A stretch of 64,000 nucleotides of DNA, taken from positions 204,501 to 268,500 of the forward strand of contig NC_018515.1 of the NCBI RefSeq assembly GCF_000231385.2, written 5' to 3'. The position numbers were made by a program, and so were the translations under genes. The notes under the pieces were generated by a model, which was not told the origin of the DNA, made no database searches, and was given only the letters and a program-made list of their open reading frames with translations. Positions 35,928 to 47,123 of the stretch are shown piece by piece (positions within the stretch are counted from its first letter, which is position 1; each line of letters begins with the position of its first letter). This stretch comes from Desulfosporosinus meridiei DSM 13257 (GTDB lineage: Bacteria; Bacillota; Desulfitobacteriia; Desulfitobacteriales; Desulfitobacteriaceae).

Positions 35928-36755
35928 ATGGCAATAAAGACGTTTAAACCAACCTCTCCAAGTCGTCGTAACATGACTGTTTCGACCTTTGAAGAGCTGA
36001 CTAGAACTGAACCAGAACGCTCATTAGTCAAATCACTGACTAAAAAAGCGGGTCGCAATAACGATGGCCGTTTAAGTGTACGCCATAAAGGCGGCGGACA
36101 TAAACGTAAGTATCGTGTTATAGACTTTAAACGTAATAAAGACGGAATTCCTGCTCGTGTTGCGAGCATCGAATACGATCCAAATCGTTCTGCTAATATT
36201 GCGTTATTGTATTATCAAGATGGCTTTAAATCCTATATTTTAGCACCGAACGGATTACATGTTGATCAAATCGTTGTATCCGGTCCGGATGCAGATATTA
36301 AAGTAGGGAATGCACTTCCACTTCAGAATATCCCGGTTGGTACAGTGTTGCACAACATTGAGATGAAACCTGGCAAGGGCGCGCAGATGGTTCGCTCAGC
36401 TGGTGGATCAGCCCAACTTATGGCTAAAGAAGGTTCATATGCTACCTTAAGACTTCCATCAGGAGAGATGAGAATGATCCGTATTGAGTGCAGAGCTACA
36501 ATCGGTGAAGTCGGAAATCTCGACCATGAAAATATCAACATTGGTAAAGCAGGAAGATCACGCTGGATGGGTATTCGCCCAACTGTTCGTGGATCTGTTA
36601 TGAATCCTTGTGACCATCCACACGGTGGTGGAGAGGGCCGCAACTCGATTGGCCGCAACCCATGTACACCTTGGGGTAAACCTGCACTGGGTGCTAAGAC
36701 CCGAAAGAAAAAGAATCCGTCGAATCGCTTTATTGTGAAGCGGCGCAGTAAGTAG
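35928..36755 (+). CDS. rplB: 50S ribosomal protein L2
   Basis: rRNA-binding protein required for subunit association and peptidyl transfer. The conserved [15 protein letters not shown] loop near residue 225 includes the functionally important His; also [17 protein letters not shown]. Length is 275 aa; AAAGGAGG precedes. Confidence 0.98.
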   Translation: MAIKTFKPTSPSRRNMTVSTFEELTRTEPERSLVKSLTKKAGRNNDGRLSVRHKGGGHKRKYRVIDFKRNKDGIPARVASIEYDPNRSANIALLYYQDGFKSYILAPNGLHVDQIVVSGPDADIKVGNALPLQNIPVGTVLHNIEMKPGKGAQMVRSAGGSAQLMAKEGSYATLRLPSGEMRMIRIECRATIGEVGNLDHENINIGKAGRSRWMGIRPTVRGSVMNPCDHPHGGGEGRNSIGRNPCTPWGKPALGAKTRKKKNPSNRFIVKRRSK

Positions 36756-36773
36756 TCGAAAGGAGGCCCATGA

Positions 36774-37055
36774 ATGAGCAGATCTCTAAAAAAAGGACCT
36801 TTCGTCGAAGCTCGTTTACTTGAACGTGTAGAAGCAATGAACGCATCAGGTGACAAACGCGTTATTAAGACGTGGTCCAGACGCTCAACAATTTTCCCGC
36901 AAATGGTCGGACTCACCATTGCGGTTCACGATGGACGAAAACATGTTCCAATCTATGTTACAGAAGACATGGTTGGTCATAAACTAGGAGAGTTTTCGCC
37001 TACACGCACCTATAAGGGCCATGCTGGCAGTGAAAAATCCAGCGGCTTACGATAA
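36774..37055 (+). CDS. rpsS: 30S ribosomal protein S19
   Basis: 30S head protein contacting S13. Typical: [35 protein letters not shown] and [16 protein letters not shown]. Length is 93 aa; AAAGGAGG precedes. Confidence 0.98.
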   Translation: MSRSLKKGPFVEARLLERVEAMNASGDKRVIKTWSRRSTIFPQMVGLTIAVHDGRKHVPIYVTEDMVGHKLGEFSPTRTYKGHAGSEKSSGLR

Positions 37056-37076
37056 TTCGAGAGGAGGTTAAGGCAC

Positions 37077-37418
37077 ATGCAAGCAAAAGCAGTGGCAAAA
37101 TATGTACGTATCTCTCCTCGTAAGGTACGCCAAGTTGTTAATTTGATTCGTGGCAAGAAGGTCAGTGATGCATTCGCAATCCTTCAGTTTACCGCTAAAG
37201 GGTCAACTGACGATGTGACTAAAGTACTGAAATCTGCAGTCGCGAATGCGGGGCATAACTACGACATGAACGCTGATGATCTGTATGTTACAGAAATATG
37301 TGTGGATCAAGGACCGACTTTAAAACGTATCAAGCCTCGGGCTATGGGACGTGCTGACCAAATCCGGAAACGGACGAGTCACATAACTGTGGTCGTAGGC
37401 GAGAAGAAGGAGGACTAA
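37077..37418 (+). CDS. rplV: 50S ribosomal protein L22
   Basis: Its extended loop narrows the exit tunnel. Typical: [20 protein letters not shown], and [20 protein letters not shown] for the loop. Length is 113 aa. AGGAGG precedes; rpsC starts three bases after the stop. Confidence 0.98.
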   Translation: MQAKAVAKYVRISPRKVRQVVNLIRGKKVSDAFAILQFTAKGSTDDVTKVLKSAVANAGHNYDMNADDLYVTEICVDQGPTLKRIKPRAMGRADQIRKRTSHITVVVGEKKED

Positions 37419-37421
37419 GCT

Positions 37422-38084
37422 GTGGGTCAAAAGGTTAATCCCAAAGGCCTCCGCGTCGGAATCATCCGGGACTGGGAAAGCCGTTGGTATGCAGATAAGA
37501 ACTACATGGAACTTCTTCATGAGGATCTGAAGATTCGTGAGTTCGTCAAAAATAAACTTAAACAAGCAGGATGCCCTAAAGTTGAAATCGAAAGGGCAGC
37601 TAGCCGAGTTAAGGTATCTGTTTATGCTGCGAAACCTGGTATTGTTATCGGACGTGGCGGCACAGAAGTCGAAAACTTACGCAAACAACTTGAAGCCATT
37701 ACTGGCAAGCAAGTAGCTGTAAATATCGTTGAAATCAAAAAGCCTGAGCTTGACGCCCAACTGGTTTCGGAAAATATTGCATTACAACTTGAGAAGCGTG
37801 TATCCTTCCGTCGTGCAATGAAGCAAACAGTTGGTCGGACAATGAGACAGGGCGCTCAAGGTATTAAAATTCAATGCAGCGGCCGTTTGGCAGGAGCCGA
37901 AATTGCCCGAACTGAATGGTATCATGAGGGAAAAGTACCCCTTCACACCCTACGTGCAGATATTGATTACGGATTTGCCGAAGCTAATACCACGTACGGA
38001 AAAATTGGTATCAAAGTTTGGATTTATAAAGGTGAAGTTCTTCCCGCCAAGAAGGTCGTCGCTCAGGTGGAAGGAGGAAACTAG
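37422..38084 (+). CDS. rpsC: 30S ribosomal protein S3
   Basis: mRNA-entry protein of the 30S head with a KH domain ([19 protein letters not shown]). The start is GTG 37422 behind GAAGGAGG, as [14 protein letters not shown]. The C-terminal domain includes [19 protein letters not shown]. Length is 220 aa. The stop is directly followed by the rplP ATG. Confidence 0.98.
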   Translation: MGQKVNPKGLRVGIIRDWESRWYADKNYMELLHEDLKIREFVKNKLKQAGCPKVEIERAASRVKVSVYAAKPGIVIGRGGTEVENLRKQLEAITGKQVAVNIVEIKKPELDAQLVSENIALQLEKRVSFRRAMKQTVGRTMRQGAQGIKIQCSGRLAGAEIARTEWYHEGKVPLHTLRADIDYGFAEANTTYGKIGIKVWIYKGEVLPAKKVVAQVEGGN

Positions 38085-38522
38085 ATGCTAGTCCCAACCA
38101 GAGTGAAACATCGGAAACAACATCGTGGACGCTTAACAGGAAAGGCCACACGAGGAAATAAAATTACGTTTGGTGAATACGGTCTTATGGCAATGGAAGC
38201 AGGCTGGATCACTAATCGTCAAATCGAAGCAGCTCGTATTGCCATGACACGATATATTAAACGTGGTGGTCAAGTATGGATTAAAATATTCCCGGACAAA
38301 CCTATTACAGCTAAGCCTGCTGAAACACGTATGGGTAGTGGTAAAGGTTCACCGGAGTATTGGGTAGCTGTTGTAAAGCCAGGCCGTGTAATGTTTGAAT
38401 TAAACGGCGTAACCGAGGAACAAGCCCGTGAGGCATTACGTCTTGCTATGCATAAACTCCCTATCAAGTGCAAGTTCGTTGCTCGTGCAGATCAAGAAGG
38501 AGGTGACGCAAATGAAAACTAA
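38085..38522 (+). CDS. rplP: 50S ribosomal protein L16
   Basis: Organises the A-site region of the 50S. Typical: [30 protein letters not shown], and [17 protein letters not shown]. Length is 145 aa. Ribosome site GGAGG is within the rpsC end. It overlaps rpmC by 11 bases. Confidence 0.98.
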   Translation: MLVPTRVKHRKQHRGRLTGKATRGNKITFGEYGLMAMEAGWITNRQIEAARIAMTRYIKRGGQVWIKIFPDKPITAKPAETRMGSGKGSPEYWVAVVKPGRVMFELNGVTEEQAREALRLAMHKLPIKCKFVARADQEGGDANEN

Positions 38523-38715
38523 AGATTTCCGTGATTTAACAAATGAAGAAGTACTAAAGGAAATCGACGAGTTTAAAACAGAACTGTTTAATTTGCGTTT
38601 CCAGTTAGCAACGGGACAATTAGATAACCCGATGCGAATTCGTGAAGTCCGCAAAGGAATAGCCCGCGGTAAAACGATTCTTCGAGAGCGTGAGTTGAAG
38701 ATTGAACGTGCCTAA
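38512..38715 (+). CDS. rpmC: 50S ribosomal protein L29
   Basis: Small helical-hairpin protein near the exit port. [18 protein letters not shown] start, then [16 protein letters not shown] and [17 protein letters not shown]. The ATG at 38512 follows AAGGAGGTG located inside rplP. Length is 67 aa. Confidence 0.97.
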   Translation: MKTKDFRDLTNEEVLKEIDEFKTELFNLRFQLATGQLDNPMRIREVRKGIARGKTILRERELKIERA

Positions 38716-38738
38716 GGCGAGAAAGGAGGCATTCTAAC

Positions 38739-38999
38739 GTGGAAAGAGCCCAACGTAAAGTTCGATCTGGCAAAGTTGTCAGCGACAAAATGAACAAAAC
38801 TGTCGTTGTGTTAGTTGAAATAACGGAGAGTCATCCGATCTACAAAAAATCAATTACACGAACGAAAAAATATAAGGCTCATGACGAGAACAATGAAGCC
38901 CGTATCGGGGACACTGTCACGATCATGGAAACTCGCCACTTAAGTAAAGATAAGTGCTGGCGCGTAGTTGAGATAACTGAGAGATCAGTTGCTCTCTAA
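38739..38999 (+). CDS. rpsQ: 30S ribosomal protein S17
   Basis: OB-fold 16S rRNA-binding protein. GTG start at 38739 behind AAAGGAGG. Typical: [35 protein letters not shown] and the [10 protein letters not shown] end. Length is 86 aa. Confidence 0.97.
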   Translation: MERAQRKVRSGKVVSDKMNKTVVVLVEITESHPIYKKSITRTKKYKAHDENNEARIGDTVTIMETRHLSKDKCWRVVEITERSVAL

Positions 39000-39031
39000 A
39001 TCTGATATTTGTTCGGAAGGGGGTCAATGGA

Positions 39032-39397
39032 ATGATCCAGGTACAAACTAGGCTTAGAGTTGGTGACAACTCAGGGGCTAAAGAGTTGATGTGTATTCGT
39101 GTGCTCGGCGGTTCAATGCGTCGATATGCAACGATTGGAGATATTATTGTAGCTTCTGTTAAACAAGCAACGCCTGGGGGCGTTGTTAAAAAGGGAGACG
39201 TCGTTAAAGCTGTTGTAGTGCGGACAACGAAAGAAATTCGCCGCAGCGACGGATCCTATATACGGTTTAGCGAAAATGCAGCTGTACTGATTAAAGATGA
39301 CAAGAGCCCTCGCGGTACTCGTATCTTTGGACCAGTAGCACGTGAGCTGCGGGATAACTACATGAAAATTATTTCCTTAGCACCGGAAGTTATCTAA
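39032..39397 (+). CDS. rplN: 50S ribosomal protein L14
   Basis: Forms an intersubunit bridge. Typical: [19 protein letters not shown], then [15 protein letters not shown] and the [19 protein letters not shown] segment. Length is 121 aa, one shorter than usual. AAGGGGGTC precedes. Confidence 0.98.
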   Translation: MIQVQTRLRVGDNSGAKELMCIRVLGGSMRRYATIGDIIVASVKQATPGGVVKKGDVVKAVVVRTTKEIRRSDGSYIRFSENAAVLIKDDKSPRGTRIFGPVARELRDNYMKIISLAPEVI

Positions 39398-39424
39398 GAC
39401 CCATGATGGGTGGAGGTGAAGAAA

Positions 39425-39778
39425 GTGGCTGCTACTAAGCATAAGGTACAACCTAATAAGATACACGTAAAAAAAGGTGACTACGTCATGGTGATCAGCG
39501 GCAAGGATGCTGGTAAAAAGGGCAAAGTCATTGATGTAATTCGTAAAAAGGGCCGAGTCGTTGTTGAGAAGGCTAATATGGTAAAACGTCATACTAAACC
39601 ATCTCAAAGCATGCCTCAAGGCGGCATTGTTTCGAAAGAAGCTCCGATGGCCAGCTCAAATGTAATGTTATATTGCCAAGAGTGCAAATCCGTGACTCGT
39701 GTGAGCTTTAAGGTAACGGAAGAAGGAAAATTCCGCGTGTGTAAACATTGCGGTGAGACTCTTCCGGATAAACACTAA
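39425..39778 (+). CDS. rplX: 50S ribosomal protein L24, zinc-ribbon type
   Basis: Assembly initiator with a KOW motif ([20 protein letters not shown]). The C-terminal part carries CQEC and CKHC, a C4 zinc-ribbon seen in many bacterial L24 proteins. The GTG at 39425 follows GGAGGTGA; an upstream in-frame GTG lies at that site. Length is 117 aa. Confidence 0.97.
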   Translation: MAATKHKVQPNKIHVKKGDYVMVISGKDAGKKGKVIDVIRKKGRVVVEKANMVKRHTKPSQSMPQGGIVSKEAPMASSNVMLYCQECKSVTRVSFKVTEEGKFRVCKHCGETLPDKH

Positions 39779-39798
39779 TCGCGAAAGGAGGGACCTTA

Positions 39799-40338
39799 GT
39801 GGCTCGTCTGCATGATAGATACCTAAACGAAATTGCTCCTGCTCTCCAGCAGAAGTTTGCTTATAAAAATGTAATGCAAATTCCTAGAGTTGATAAAATC
39901 GTTATCAACATGGGCGTCGGTGAAGCTGTTCAAAACTCCAAAGCTATTGATTCTGCTCTTGGAGATCTTATGAAAATTGCTGGGCAAAAGCCGATCGTTA
40001 CCCGGGCTAAGAAGTCCATTGCGGCGTTTAAGCTTCGCGAAGGAATGCCCATTGGATGTAAAGTGACCTTGCGTGGTCAACGTATGTATGAATTCATGGA
40101 TCGTCTTTTAAGCGTAGCCTTGCCTCGTGTTCGTGACTTCCGCGGTATTTCAGCAAAGGCGTTTGACGGACGTGGCAACTACACGTTAGGAATTAAGGAG
40201 CAACTGATCTTTCCTGAAATAGAGTACGATAAGATCGACAAGCTCCGTGGAATGGATGTAGTCTTTGTAACAACGGCAAAAACCGATGAAGAAGCACGTG
40301 AATTGCTTCGTGGATTCGGAATGCCGTACCGTGATTAG
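39799..40338 (+). CDS. rplE: 50S ribosomal protein L5
   Basis: Binds 5S rRNA and contacts P-site tRNA. GTG start behind AAAGGAGGG. Typical: [37 protein letters not shown], and the DIVFVT-like [15 protein letters not shown]. Length is 179 aa. Confidence 0.98.
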   Translation: MARLHDRYLNEIAPALQQKFAYKNVMQIPRVDKIVINMGVGEAVQNSKAIDSALGDLMKIAGQKPIVTRAKKSIAAFKLREGMPIGCKVTLRGQRMYEFMDRLLSVALPRVRDFRGISAKAFDGRGNYTLGIKEQLIFPEIEYDKIDKLRGMDVVFVTTAKTDEEARELLRGFGMPYRD

Positions 40339-40358
40339 AGAAAAGGAGGTTCGAGAAC

Positions 40359-40544
40359 GTGGCTAAGACATCAATGGTTGTCCGCCAAAATCGTGGACAA
40401 AAATTCGCAGTGCGTTCGCATAACCGATGCAAGCTTTGTGGACGTCCCCATGCTTACATGCGGAAATTCGGAATATGCCGGATTTGCTTCCGGGAGTTAG
40501 CTCACAAAGGGGAACTTCCTGGAGTCACGAAGGCCAGTTGGTAA
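40359..40544 (+). CDS. rpsN: 30S ribosomal protein S14, type Z
   Basis: 61-residue zinc-binding S14: [20 protein letters not shown] supplies the C-x2-C pairs (CKLC and CRIC). GTG start behind AAAGGAGG. The short zinc form is usual in this operon position in Firmicutes; a zinc-free paralogue may exist elsewhere. Confidence 0.97.
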   Translation: MAKTSMVVRQNRGQKFAVRSHNRCKLCGRPHAYMRKFGICRICFRELAHKGELPGVTKASW

Positions 40545-40572
40545 AACATTGTAAGGAAGGGGGACGACTTAA

Positions 40573-40971
40573 GTGTCAATGTCAGATCCGATAGCAGATT
40601 TTTTAACTCGTATCCGCAACGCTGGAATGGTTTACCACGATAAAGTTGAGGTGCCAGCATCTCGTATTAAGAGAGAGCTTGCGGAACTGCTCAAAGCAGA
40701 AGGGTATATCAAGGACGTAGAATATATTGCCGACGATAAACAAGGCGTGATTCGTATGTATTTGAAATATGGACCAAATCGCGAGCGTGTTATTACAGGG
40801 CTAAAACGGATAAGCCGTCCGGGACTTCGTGTATATGCGAAGAAGGATGAAATTCCTAAAGTACTTGGAGGACTCGGAATCGCAATTATCTCCACATCTA
40901 AGGGGATAATGACTGATAGAAATGCTCGCAAAGAGGGCCTAGGCGGAGAGGTAATCTCCTACATTTGGTAA
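40573..40971 (+). CDS. rpsH: 30S ribosomal protein S8
   Basis: Central-domain 16S rRNA-binding protein and, in E. coli, the spc operon repressor. Typical: [14 protein letters not shown] and the C-terminal [20 protein letters not shown]. Start GTG 40573 behind AAGGGGG, or ATG 40579. Length is 132 aa. Confidence 0.98.
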   Translation: MSMSDPIADFLTRIRNAGMVYHDKVEVPASRIKRELAELLKAEGYIKDVEYIADDKQGVIRMYLKYGPNRERVITGLKRISRPGLRVYAKKDEIPKVLGGLGIAIISTSKGIMTDRNARKEGLGGEVISYIW

Positions 40972-40992
40972 TTTTCAACGGAGGTGCAGTGA

Positions 40993-41547
40993 ATGTCCAG
41001 AATTGGCAAGCGCCCCATTGGTATCCCCAGTGGTGTGGACTTCAAAATAGAGAATAACGTTGTTACAGTTAGCGGACCAAAAGGTTCATTAACCAGGGAA
41101 CTCCATTCATTAATGAACATTTCCGTGGAAGACTCGCAAATCATTGTTGCACGCCCAGATGATCAACCCCTAAGCCGCTCTTTGCATGGACTGACTCGTA
41201 CCCTGATCGCCAACATGGTGGAAGGTGTTACGAATGGTTTTACGAAGGGTCTCGACATGGTTGGGGTTGGATATCGTGCTGCAAAGCAAGGAAACAAGCT
41301 AGTCTTAACCGTTGGAAAATCACACCCGGTAGAGCTTATTCCTTTTGAAGGAATTGATTTTGAAGTCCCGGCACCCAACAAAATTTTAATTAAAGGGATG
41401 GATAAAGAGCTCGTAGGTGCTTTTGCTGCTGTTGTACGTTCAGAGCGACTGCCTGAGCCTTACAAAGGCAAGGGTATTAAATACGAAGGTGAAATAATCC
41501 GTCGTAAGGTTGGTAAGACCGGTGGTAAAAAAGGCGGTAAGAAGTAA
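40993..41547 (+). CDS. rplF: 50S ribosomal protein L6
   Basis: Two-domain protein by the sarcin-ricin loop. Typical: [25 protein letters not shown], and [14 protein letters not shown] near the end, followed by a Lys/Gly-rich tail. Length is 184 aa; GGAGGTG precedes. Confidence 0.98.
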   Translation: MSRIGKRPIGIPSGVDFKIENNVVTVSGPKGSLTRELHSLMNISVEDSQIIVARPDDQPLSRSLHGLTRTLIANMVEGVTNGFTKGLDMVGVGYRAAKQGNKLVLTVGKSHPVELIPFEGIDFEVPAPNKILIKGMDKELVGAFAAVVRSERLPEPYKGKGIKYEGEIIRRKVGKTGGKKGGKK

Positions 41548-41601
41548 TAAGAATTAGGCAAGGGCAAAATCTCTTGTCAACGTGAAAGGAGTGTGTTCCC
41601 T

Positions 41602-41970
41602 TTGATAAAGCGCATTGATCGTAAGGCAATTCGCATGAAAAAGCATAAGAGTATTCGTAAGAATGTAATCGGAGTTGCCGAGCGTCCTCGCTTAGCAGTG
41701 TTTCGGAGCTTGAATCATATCTATGCTCAAGTAATTAATGACGAGCTCGGAGTAACACTTGTTGCGGCTTCTTCACTAGACCCAGAGTTCAAAGCAGCAG
41801 AATTGTCAGGCGGAAACACCGCTGGAGCTCAAAAGGTTGGCGAACTGGTTGCGAAGAAGGCTCTTGAAAAAGGAATTACGAAAGTAGTATTCGATCGTGG
41901 AGGAAATGTTTATCACGGCCGAATCTCAGCATTAGCGGAATCAGCGCGAGAAGCTGGACTTAGCTTCTAA
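41602..41970 (+). CDS. rplR: 50S ribosomal protein L18
   Basis: 5S rRNA-binding protein. I chose TTG 41602 ([15 protein letters not shown]), about ten bases after AAAGGAG; a GTG at 41593 abuts that site. Typical: [19 protein letters not shown] and [14 protein letters not shown]. Length is 122 aa. Confidence 0.97.
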   Translation: MIKRIDRKAIRMKKHKSIRKNVIGVAERPRLAVFRSLNHIYAQVINDELGVTLVAASSLDPEFKAAELSGGNTAGAQKVGELVAKKALEKGITKVVFDRGGNVYHGRISALAESAREAGLSF

Positions 41971-41996
41971 GCTTGGGTAAAGGAGGAATTTTCAAA

Positions 41997-42497
41997 TTGG
42001 CGAAGTTCGAAGCTAATAAATCAGACATGATTGAAAAGGTTGTTCATATTGCCCGTGTGGCCAAGGTTGTAAAAGGTGGACGCCGCTTTAGCTTTAGCGC
42101 TCTTGTTGTAGTCGGAGACGGCAACGGACGTGTTGGCGCTGGACTGGGGAAAGCTGGAGAAGTTCCTGAGGCAATTCGCAAAGGAATTGAAGATGCTAAA
42201 AAGAACCTCATCAGTGTTCCTATGCACGGAACTACAATTACTCATCCTATCATTGGAGTTTTTGGTGCGGGACAAGTAATGTTAAAGCCGGCTTCAAAAG
42301 GTACTGGAGTTATTGCAGGCGGAGCTGTTCGTGCAGTTCTAGAGGTTGCTGGAGTTCATGACATCTTAGCGAAGTCATTAGGTTCAGCTAATGCGCATAA
42401 TATGGTTAATGCGACGATGACAGCCTTAAAATCTCTTAAGCGTCCAGAAGAGATTGCCAAACTCCGAGGCAAGACCGTAGCAGAAGTTCTAGGTTAA
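41997..42497 (+). CDS. rpsE: 30S ribosomal protein S5
   Basis: Decoding accuracy protein with a dsRBD-like N-domain. TTG 41997 ([10 protein letters not shown]) lies eleven bases after AAAGGAGG; the TTG at 41973 lies upstream of that site. Typical: [19 protein letters not shown] (spectinomycin loop) and [15 protein letters not shown]. Length is 166 aa. Confidence 0.98.
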   Translation: MAKFEANKSDMIEKVVHIARVAKVVKGGRRFSFSALVVVGDGNGRVGAGLGKAGEVPEAIRKGIEDAKKNLISVPMHGTTITHPIIGVFGAGQVMLKPASKGTGVIAGGAVRAVLEVAGVHDILAKSLGSANAHNMVNATMTALKSLKRPEEIAKLRGKTVAEVLG

Positions 42498-42509
42498 GGA
42501 GGTTCGGTC

Positions 42510-42692
42510 ATGAAAATCAAAGTGACACTGACAAAGAGCCCAATCGGTTATTCACAAGCACAGCACAAAGTGTTACAAGCACTCGGCTTAGGAAAAGTAG
42601 GATCAAGTGCAATTCATGAGGACAGTCCTGGAATTCTAGGAATGGTTCGCAAATGCATGCATTTGGTTACGGTAGAAACACTAGCTCAATAA
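42510..42692 (+). CDS. rpmD: 50S ribosomal protein L30
   Basis: 60-residue protein. Typical: [20 protein letters not shown] and [24 protein letters not shown] precedes the ATG. Present in Firmicutes between rpsE and rplO. Confidence 0.97.
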   Translation: MKIKVTLTKSPIGYSQAQHKVLQALGLGKVGSSAIHEDSPGILGMVRKCMHLVTVETLAQ

Positions 42693-42710
42693 AAGGAGGT
42701 GTGGGTCAGC

Positions 42711-43151
42711 ATGAAACTGCATGAACTAAAGCCTGCTGAGGGATCAACACATGCCCCTAAGCGTTTAGGCCGTGGAATTGGCTCCGGACATGGCAAAACG
42801 TCCGGCAAAGGACACAAAGGTCAGAATTCGCGAGCTGGTGGCGGAGTACGTCCTGGTTTTGAAGGTGGACAAAATCCATTGTTTCGCAGGATGCCCAAAC
42901 GCGGCTTTAATAATATCTCAAGAAAAGAAATAATTGCATTGAATGTTCGTGACTTAGAACGTTTTGAGGACGGATCTGAAGTTACGATTGAAAGCCTCTT
43001 TGAAATCGGTTTAATCAAAGCTGTTAAGGATGGCGTGAAGATTCTTGCAACTGGGGATTTGACCAAAGCTCTGACCGTCAAAATTGACAAAGTCAGCCCA
43101 GCAGCGGCAAAGAAGATAGTTGCGGCGGGTGGAAAAGTAGAGGTGGAATAG
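42711..43151 (+). CDS. rplO: 50S ribosomal protein L15
   Basis: Late-assembly scaffold. Typical Gly-rich N-terminus: [20 protein letters not shown] and [20 protein letters not shown]. The ATG at 42711 follows AAAAGGAGGTG; a GTG at 42699 lies within that region. Length is 146 aa. secY begins two bases after the stop. Confidence 0.98.
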   Translation: MKLHELKPAEGSTHAPKRLGRGIGSGHGKTSGKGHKGQNSRAGGGVRPGFEGGQNPLFRRMPKRGFNNISRKEIIALNVRDLERFEDGSEVTIESLFEIGLIKAVKDGVKILATGDLTKALTVKIDKVSPAAAKKIVAAGGKVEVE

Positions 43152-43152
43152 G

Positions 43153-44439
43153 ATGAGTGTCGATTCCCTGAAGAATGCATGGAATGTAGCGGATCTCAGG
43201 AAGAAAATCGGTTATACCTTATTGATGTTCCTGATTTTTAGAATCGGGGCACATATTCCAATTCCTTTTGTCAATCATGACATTCTAAAAGATATGTTTG
43301 GTTCAGGTTCTATGATGAATTTCATGGATACGATATCTGGAGGCTCTTTTAAGAGGCTGACGGTGTTCGCACTAAGCATAACTCCTTATATTACGGCTTC
43401 CATTATTCTTCAGCTTCTGACAATTGTCATTCCATCTTTAGAACGGCTTTCCAAAGAAGGTGACTATGGGCGTAAAAAGATTACTCAATATACGCGCTAT
43501 AGTACGGTAGCTTTGGGATTCATTCAAGCGTTTGGTTTGACTTACGGTATACGCAGTGCGTTAACTATTCCAAGCCCAGCAATGCAGTGGCCAACTTATC
43601 TGCTAATAGCACTGGTTTTAACAGCGGGAACTGCATTCTTAATGTGGGTCGGGGAGGCTATCACTGAAAAGGGGATTGGAAACGGAATTTCACTTATCAT
43701 CTTTGCTGGAATTGTTTCTCGTGTTCCTTCTGCACTAGCATCCTTGTGGGAAATGTTAAGAGTTGGAGAGATCAATGCACTTTCGATTATTGGATTGCTC
43801 ATTATTGTAGTATTTATTACAGCAGGAGTAATCTATGTTCAAGAAGGGCAGCGTCGTGTCACTGTACAATATGCTAAGAGAGTTGTTGGCCGTAGAGTCT
43901 ACGGAGGGCAAAGCAGCCATATTCCACTAAAGGTTAATCAAGCAGGGGTTATTCCGGTAATATTTGCAATGTCCTTGCTTGCTTTTCCCCAAACAATTGC
44001 ATCTTGGACGCCAACATCCGGTTTTGCCAGGTTTGTCAGCACGTGGTTCAGCATGAATGGCAGTATCACTTCAATCCCTTATCTTCTGCTTTATGGTGCG
44101 CTCATCTTATTCTTTACGTACTTCTATACATCTATCACCTTTAATCCGGTAGATGTAGCGGACAACTTGAAGAAGTATGGGGGATTTATCCCCGGACTCC
44201 GACCTGGGCGACCAACGGCAGAATATTTAACAAAAGTATTAAACCGTATAACTCTCGCAGGTGGTTTATTTCTTGCTTTGATTGCAGTCCTACCGACACT
44301 AGTTATTGGACTTACAGGACTCAAGAACATCTATTTTGGTGGAACATCCCTTCTGATTGTGGTTGGGGTTGCCCTCGATACGATGAAACAAATTGAATCC
44401 CAACTTATGTCGAGGCATTATCAAGGATTTATGAAATAA
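43153..44439 (+). CDS. secY: Preprotein translocase subunit SecY
   Basis: Ten-helix channel of the Sec translocon in the cytoplasmic membrane; partner SecE is encoded at 18398. Recognisable: FRIGAHIPIPFVNHD (helix 1), ALSITPYITASIILQLLTIV (plug side of helix 2), RRVTVQYAKR cytosolic loop and IPGLRPGRPTAEYL. Length is 428 aa. The start overlaps the end of rplO closely, with GGTGG as ribosome site. Confidence 0.98.
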   Translation: MSVDSLKNAWNVADLRKKIGYTLLMFLIFRIGAHIPIPFVNHDILKDMFGSGSMMNFMDTISGGSFKRLTVFALSITPYITASIILQLLTIVIPSLERLSKEGDYGRKKITQYTRYSTVALGFIQAFGLTYGIRSALTIPSPAMQWPTYLLIALVLTAGTAFLMWVGEAITEKGIGNGISLIIFAGIVSRVPSALASLWEMLRVGEINALSIIGLLIIVVFITAGVIYVQEGQRRVTVQYAKRVVGRRVYGGQSSHIPLKVNQAGVIPVIFAMSLLAFPQTIASWTPTSGFARFVSTWFSMNGSITSIPYLLLYGALILFFTYFYTSITFNPVDVADNLKKYGGFIPGLRPGRPTAEYLTKVLNRITLAGGLFLALIAVLPTLVIGLTGLKNIYFGGTSLLIVVGVALDTMKQIESQLMSRHYQGFMK

Positions 44440-45096
<657 letters not shown>

Positions 45097-45101
45097 TCAG
45101 C

Positions 45102-45848
45102 ATGATTGAGCTGAAGAATGCGAGCCAGCTAGTTCTAATGCGTGATGCAGGACGAATCGTGGCTGAAACTCTCGAGTTAATCCGTGAGCACGCTAAGCCT
45201 GGAGTTACGACACTTGAACTTGATCGCATGGCTGAAAAATATATACGTGCTCAGGGGGCAATTCCAGCGTTTAAAGGATACAACGGTTTTCCAGCGACGC
45301 TTTGCACTTCAGTAAATGAACAGGTAGTTCATGGAATTCCTGGTTTAAGGACTCTAGAATCTGGAGATATTATCAGTATAGATTGCGGTGCGCTTAAAGA
45401 TGGATTTTTTGGAGATGCAGCTGTGACTCTCCCGATTGGAGACGTTGGTGAAGACCTCCAAAAACTATTAAAAGTCACTGAAGAGTCTTTAATGATGGGT
45501 ATAGCACAAGTGAAAGTTGGCAATCGCCTTTATGACGTCTCAAATGCGGTTCAAACGCATGTTGAAGCAAATGGGTTTTCGGTAGTGCGCGATTATGTTG
45601 GGCACGGGATTGGAAAGGCCATGCATGAGGATCCCCAGATCCCGAATTTTGGCAAACCAGGCCGGGGGCCACGACTCGAGGTTGGTATGGCCTTGGCTAT
45701 TGAGCCCATGGTAAACATGGGTACGTATGAAGTGCAGACGCTAAAGGATCGCTGGACTGTGGTTACGAGAGATAACCGGCCATCGGCCCATTTCGAGCAC
45801 ACAGTAGCAATTACGGAAAATGGCCTGGAAATTCTAACTCGATGTTAG
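45102..45848 (+). CDS. map: Methionine aminopeptidase, type I
   Basis: Removes the initiator Met from nascent proteins; a dinuclear metal enzyme. Ligands are visible: two Asp in SIDCGALKDGFFGDAAVT, His in YVGHGIGKAMHED, Glu in AIEPMVNMG and Glu in AHFEHTVAI. Length is 248 aa. Its ATG is five bases after the adk stop with no obvious ribosome site, suggesting coupling. The KOW/L14e-like gene often found between map and infA is absent. Confidence 0.97.
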   Translation: MIELKNASQLVLMRDAGRIVAETLELIREHAKPGVTTLELDRMAEKYIRAQGAIPAFKGYNGFPATLCTSVNEQVVHGIPGLRTLESGDIISIDCGALKDGFFGDAAVTLPIGDVGEDLQKLLKVTEESLMMGIAQVKVGNRLYDVSNAVQTHVEANGFSVVRDYVGHGIGKAMHEDPQIPNFGKPGRGPRLEVGMALAIEPMVNMGTYEVQTLKDRWTVVTRDNRPSAHFEHTVAITENGLEILTRC

Positions 45849-45886
45849 GTTGGAGGCAGGGAATGCCAGAGGAGGGGTAATTAATT

Positions 45887-46105
45887 ATGTCAAAAGAAGA
45901 CGTGATTGAAGTTGAAGGCAAAGTCTTGGAGCCGTTGCCAAATGCCATGTTTCAAGTAGAATTAGCTAATGGACACAAGGTGTTGGCGCATGTTTCAGGA
46001 AAGATTCGCATGAACTTTATTAGAATTCTTCCGGGAGATCGGGTTACAGTGGAGCTTTCCCCCTATGATTTGTCTCGAGGAAGAATCACATACAGGTTTA
46101 AGTAA
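45887..46105 (+). CDS. infA: Translation initiation factor IF-1
   Basis: 72-residue S1/OB-fold factor covering the 30S A site. Sequence [18 protein letters not shown] and the [19 protein letters not shown] core are standard. AGAGGAGGGG precedes. Begins the infA-rpmJ-rpsM-rpsK-rpsD-rpoA-rplQ alpha cluster. Confidence 0.98.
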   Translation: MSKEDVIEVEGKVLEPLPNAMFQVELANGHKVLAHVSGKIRMNFIRILPGDRVTVELSPYDLSRGRITYRFK

Positions 46106-46126
46106 TGACCAAAGGGAGGGATTACA

Positions 46127-46240
46127 ATGAAAGTAAAGCCTTCTGTTAAAAAGATCTGTGAAAAATGTAAAATTATTCGTCGCCATGGTAAGGTTATGAT
46201 TATCTGTGAAAATCCGAAACACAAACAAAGACAAGGTTAA
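46127..46240 (+). CDS. rpmJ: 50S ribosomal protein L36
   Basis: 37-residue zinc-knuckle protein: [20 protein letters not shown] is split by its C-x2-C pair, then [18 protein letters not shown] with a third Cys and His ligands. AAAGGGAGG precedes. The C+ form, dependent on zinc. Confidence 0.97.
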   Translation: MKVKPSVKKICEKCKIIRRHGKVMIICENPKHKQRQG

Positions 46241-46246
46241 TTAGTT

Positions 46247-46291
46247 TCGGTTGCGCGGCTGATTGGAGGCATGCTCCAATGCACCGATTTT
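46247..46291 (+). promoter_or_regulatory. Hairpin with T-rich tail before rpsM
   Basis: Inner stem ATTGGAG/CTCCAAT (46262-46268 with 46274-46280) and outer TCGGT/ACCGA (46247-46251 with 46283-46287) are followed by TTTTATATT. It looks like an attenuator or leader for the alpha operon genes rpsM-rplQ. Confidence 0.45.
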
Positions 46292-46332
46292 ATATTATTC
46301 CAGAACTGAAATAGTGGAGGTGTAAATTTTAG

Positions 46333-46704
46333 ATGGCACGTATCGCTGGAGTTGATTTACCGCGCGAGAAACGCTTAGAGATAGCTCTAACCTATATTTA
46401 TGGAATTGGGCTACCTACTTCACATAAGATTCTCGCAAAAACCGGTGTAAGCCCAGATGTCCGAGTTCGCGACTTGTCAGATGACGAAGTCGGCAAACTT
46501 CGGGAAGTTATCGATAAAGAGTATAAGATTGAAGGCGACCTGCGTCGCGAAGTTTCCCTCAATATTAAACGTCTTATGGAAATTGGTTCTTATCGTGGCT
46601 TGCGCCATCGTCGTGGACTTCCTGTAAGGGGTCAACGCACAAAGACCAATGCCCGCACCCGTAAGGGCCCGGCTAAGACTGTTGGAGCAAAACGTAAAAA
46701 GTAA
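46333..46704 (+). CDS. rpsM: 30S ribosomal protein S13
   Basis: 30S head protein bridging to 50S. Typical: [23 protein letters not shown] in [18 protein letters not shown], and [20 protein letters not shown]. Length is 123 aa; GGAGGTG precedes. Confidence 0.98.
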   Translation: MARIAGVDLPREKRLEIALTYIYGIGLPTSHKILAKTGVSPDVRVRDLSDDEVGKLREVIDKEYKIEGDLRREVSLNIKRLMEIGSYRGLRHRRGLPVRGQRTKTNARTRKGPAKTVGAKRKK

Positions 46705-46722
46705 TAAGGGGGGATAACCGAG

Positions 46723-47112
46723 ATGGCACGTAAAGTTGTCCGGACAAAGCGCCGGGAACGTAAAAATATTGAAAGTGGAATTGCCCATATTAAATCTACT
46801 TTCAACAATACCATGGTGACCATTACGGATACCAGCGGGAACGCACTCTCCTGGTCCAGTGCAGGTTCACTTGGCTTTAAGGGATCTCGTAAGAGTACAC
46901 CTTTTGCAGCACAAATGGCTGCAGAAACCTGTGCCAAAGTGGCAATGGAACATGGCTTAAAAGATGTTGAATGCTATGTAAAAGGACCTGGAGCTGGTCG
47001 AGAAGCTGCTATTCGCGCTCTGCAAGCTGCAGGATTAGAAGTAAATTTAATCAAAGACGTGACACCGATTCCACACAATGGCTGTCGGCCACCGAAACGT
47101 AGAAGGGTATAG
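46723..47112 (+). CDS. rpsK: 30S ribosomal protein S11
   Basis: Platform protein near the E-site mRNA. Typical: [36 protein letters not shown] and the [11 protein letters not shown] end. Length is 129 aa; AAGGGGGG precedes. Confidence 0.98.
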   Translation: MARKVVRTKRRERKNIESGIAHIKSTFNNTMVTITDTSGNALSWSSAGSLGFKGSRKSTPFAAQMAAETCAKVAMEHGLKDVECYVKGPGAGREAAIRALQAAGLEVNLIKDVTPIPHNGCRPPKRRRV

Positions 47113-47123
47113 GAGGTGTAATC

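Noticed and set aside
36323-36919. A 198-codon open frame on the minus strand over rplB and rpsS
   Set aside because: It lies opposite two certain ribosomal genes, has no ribosome site and encodes no recognisable protein; it follows from the codon use of the + strand genes.
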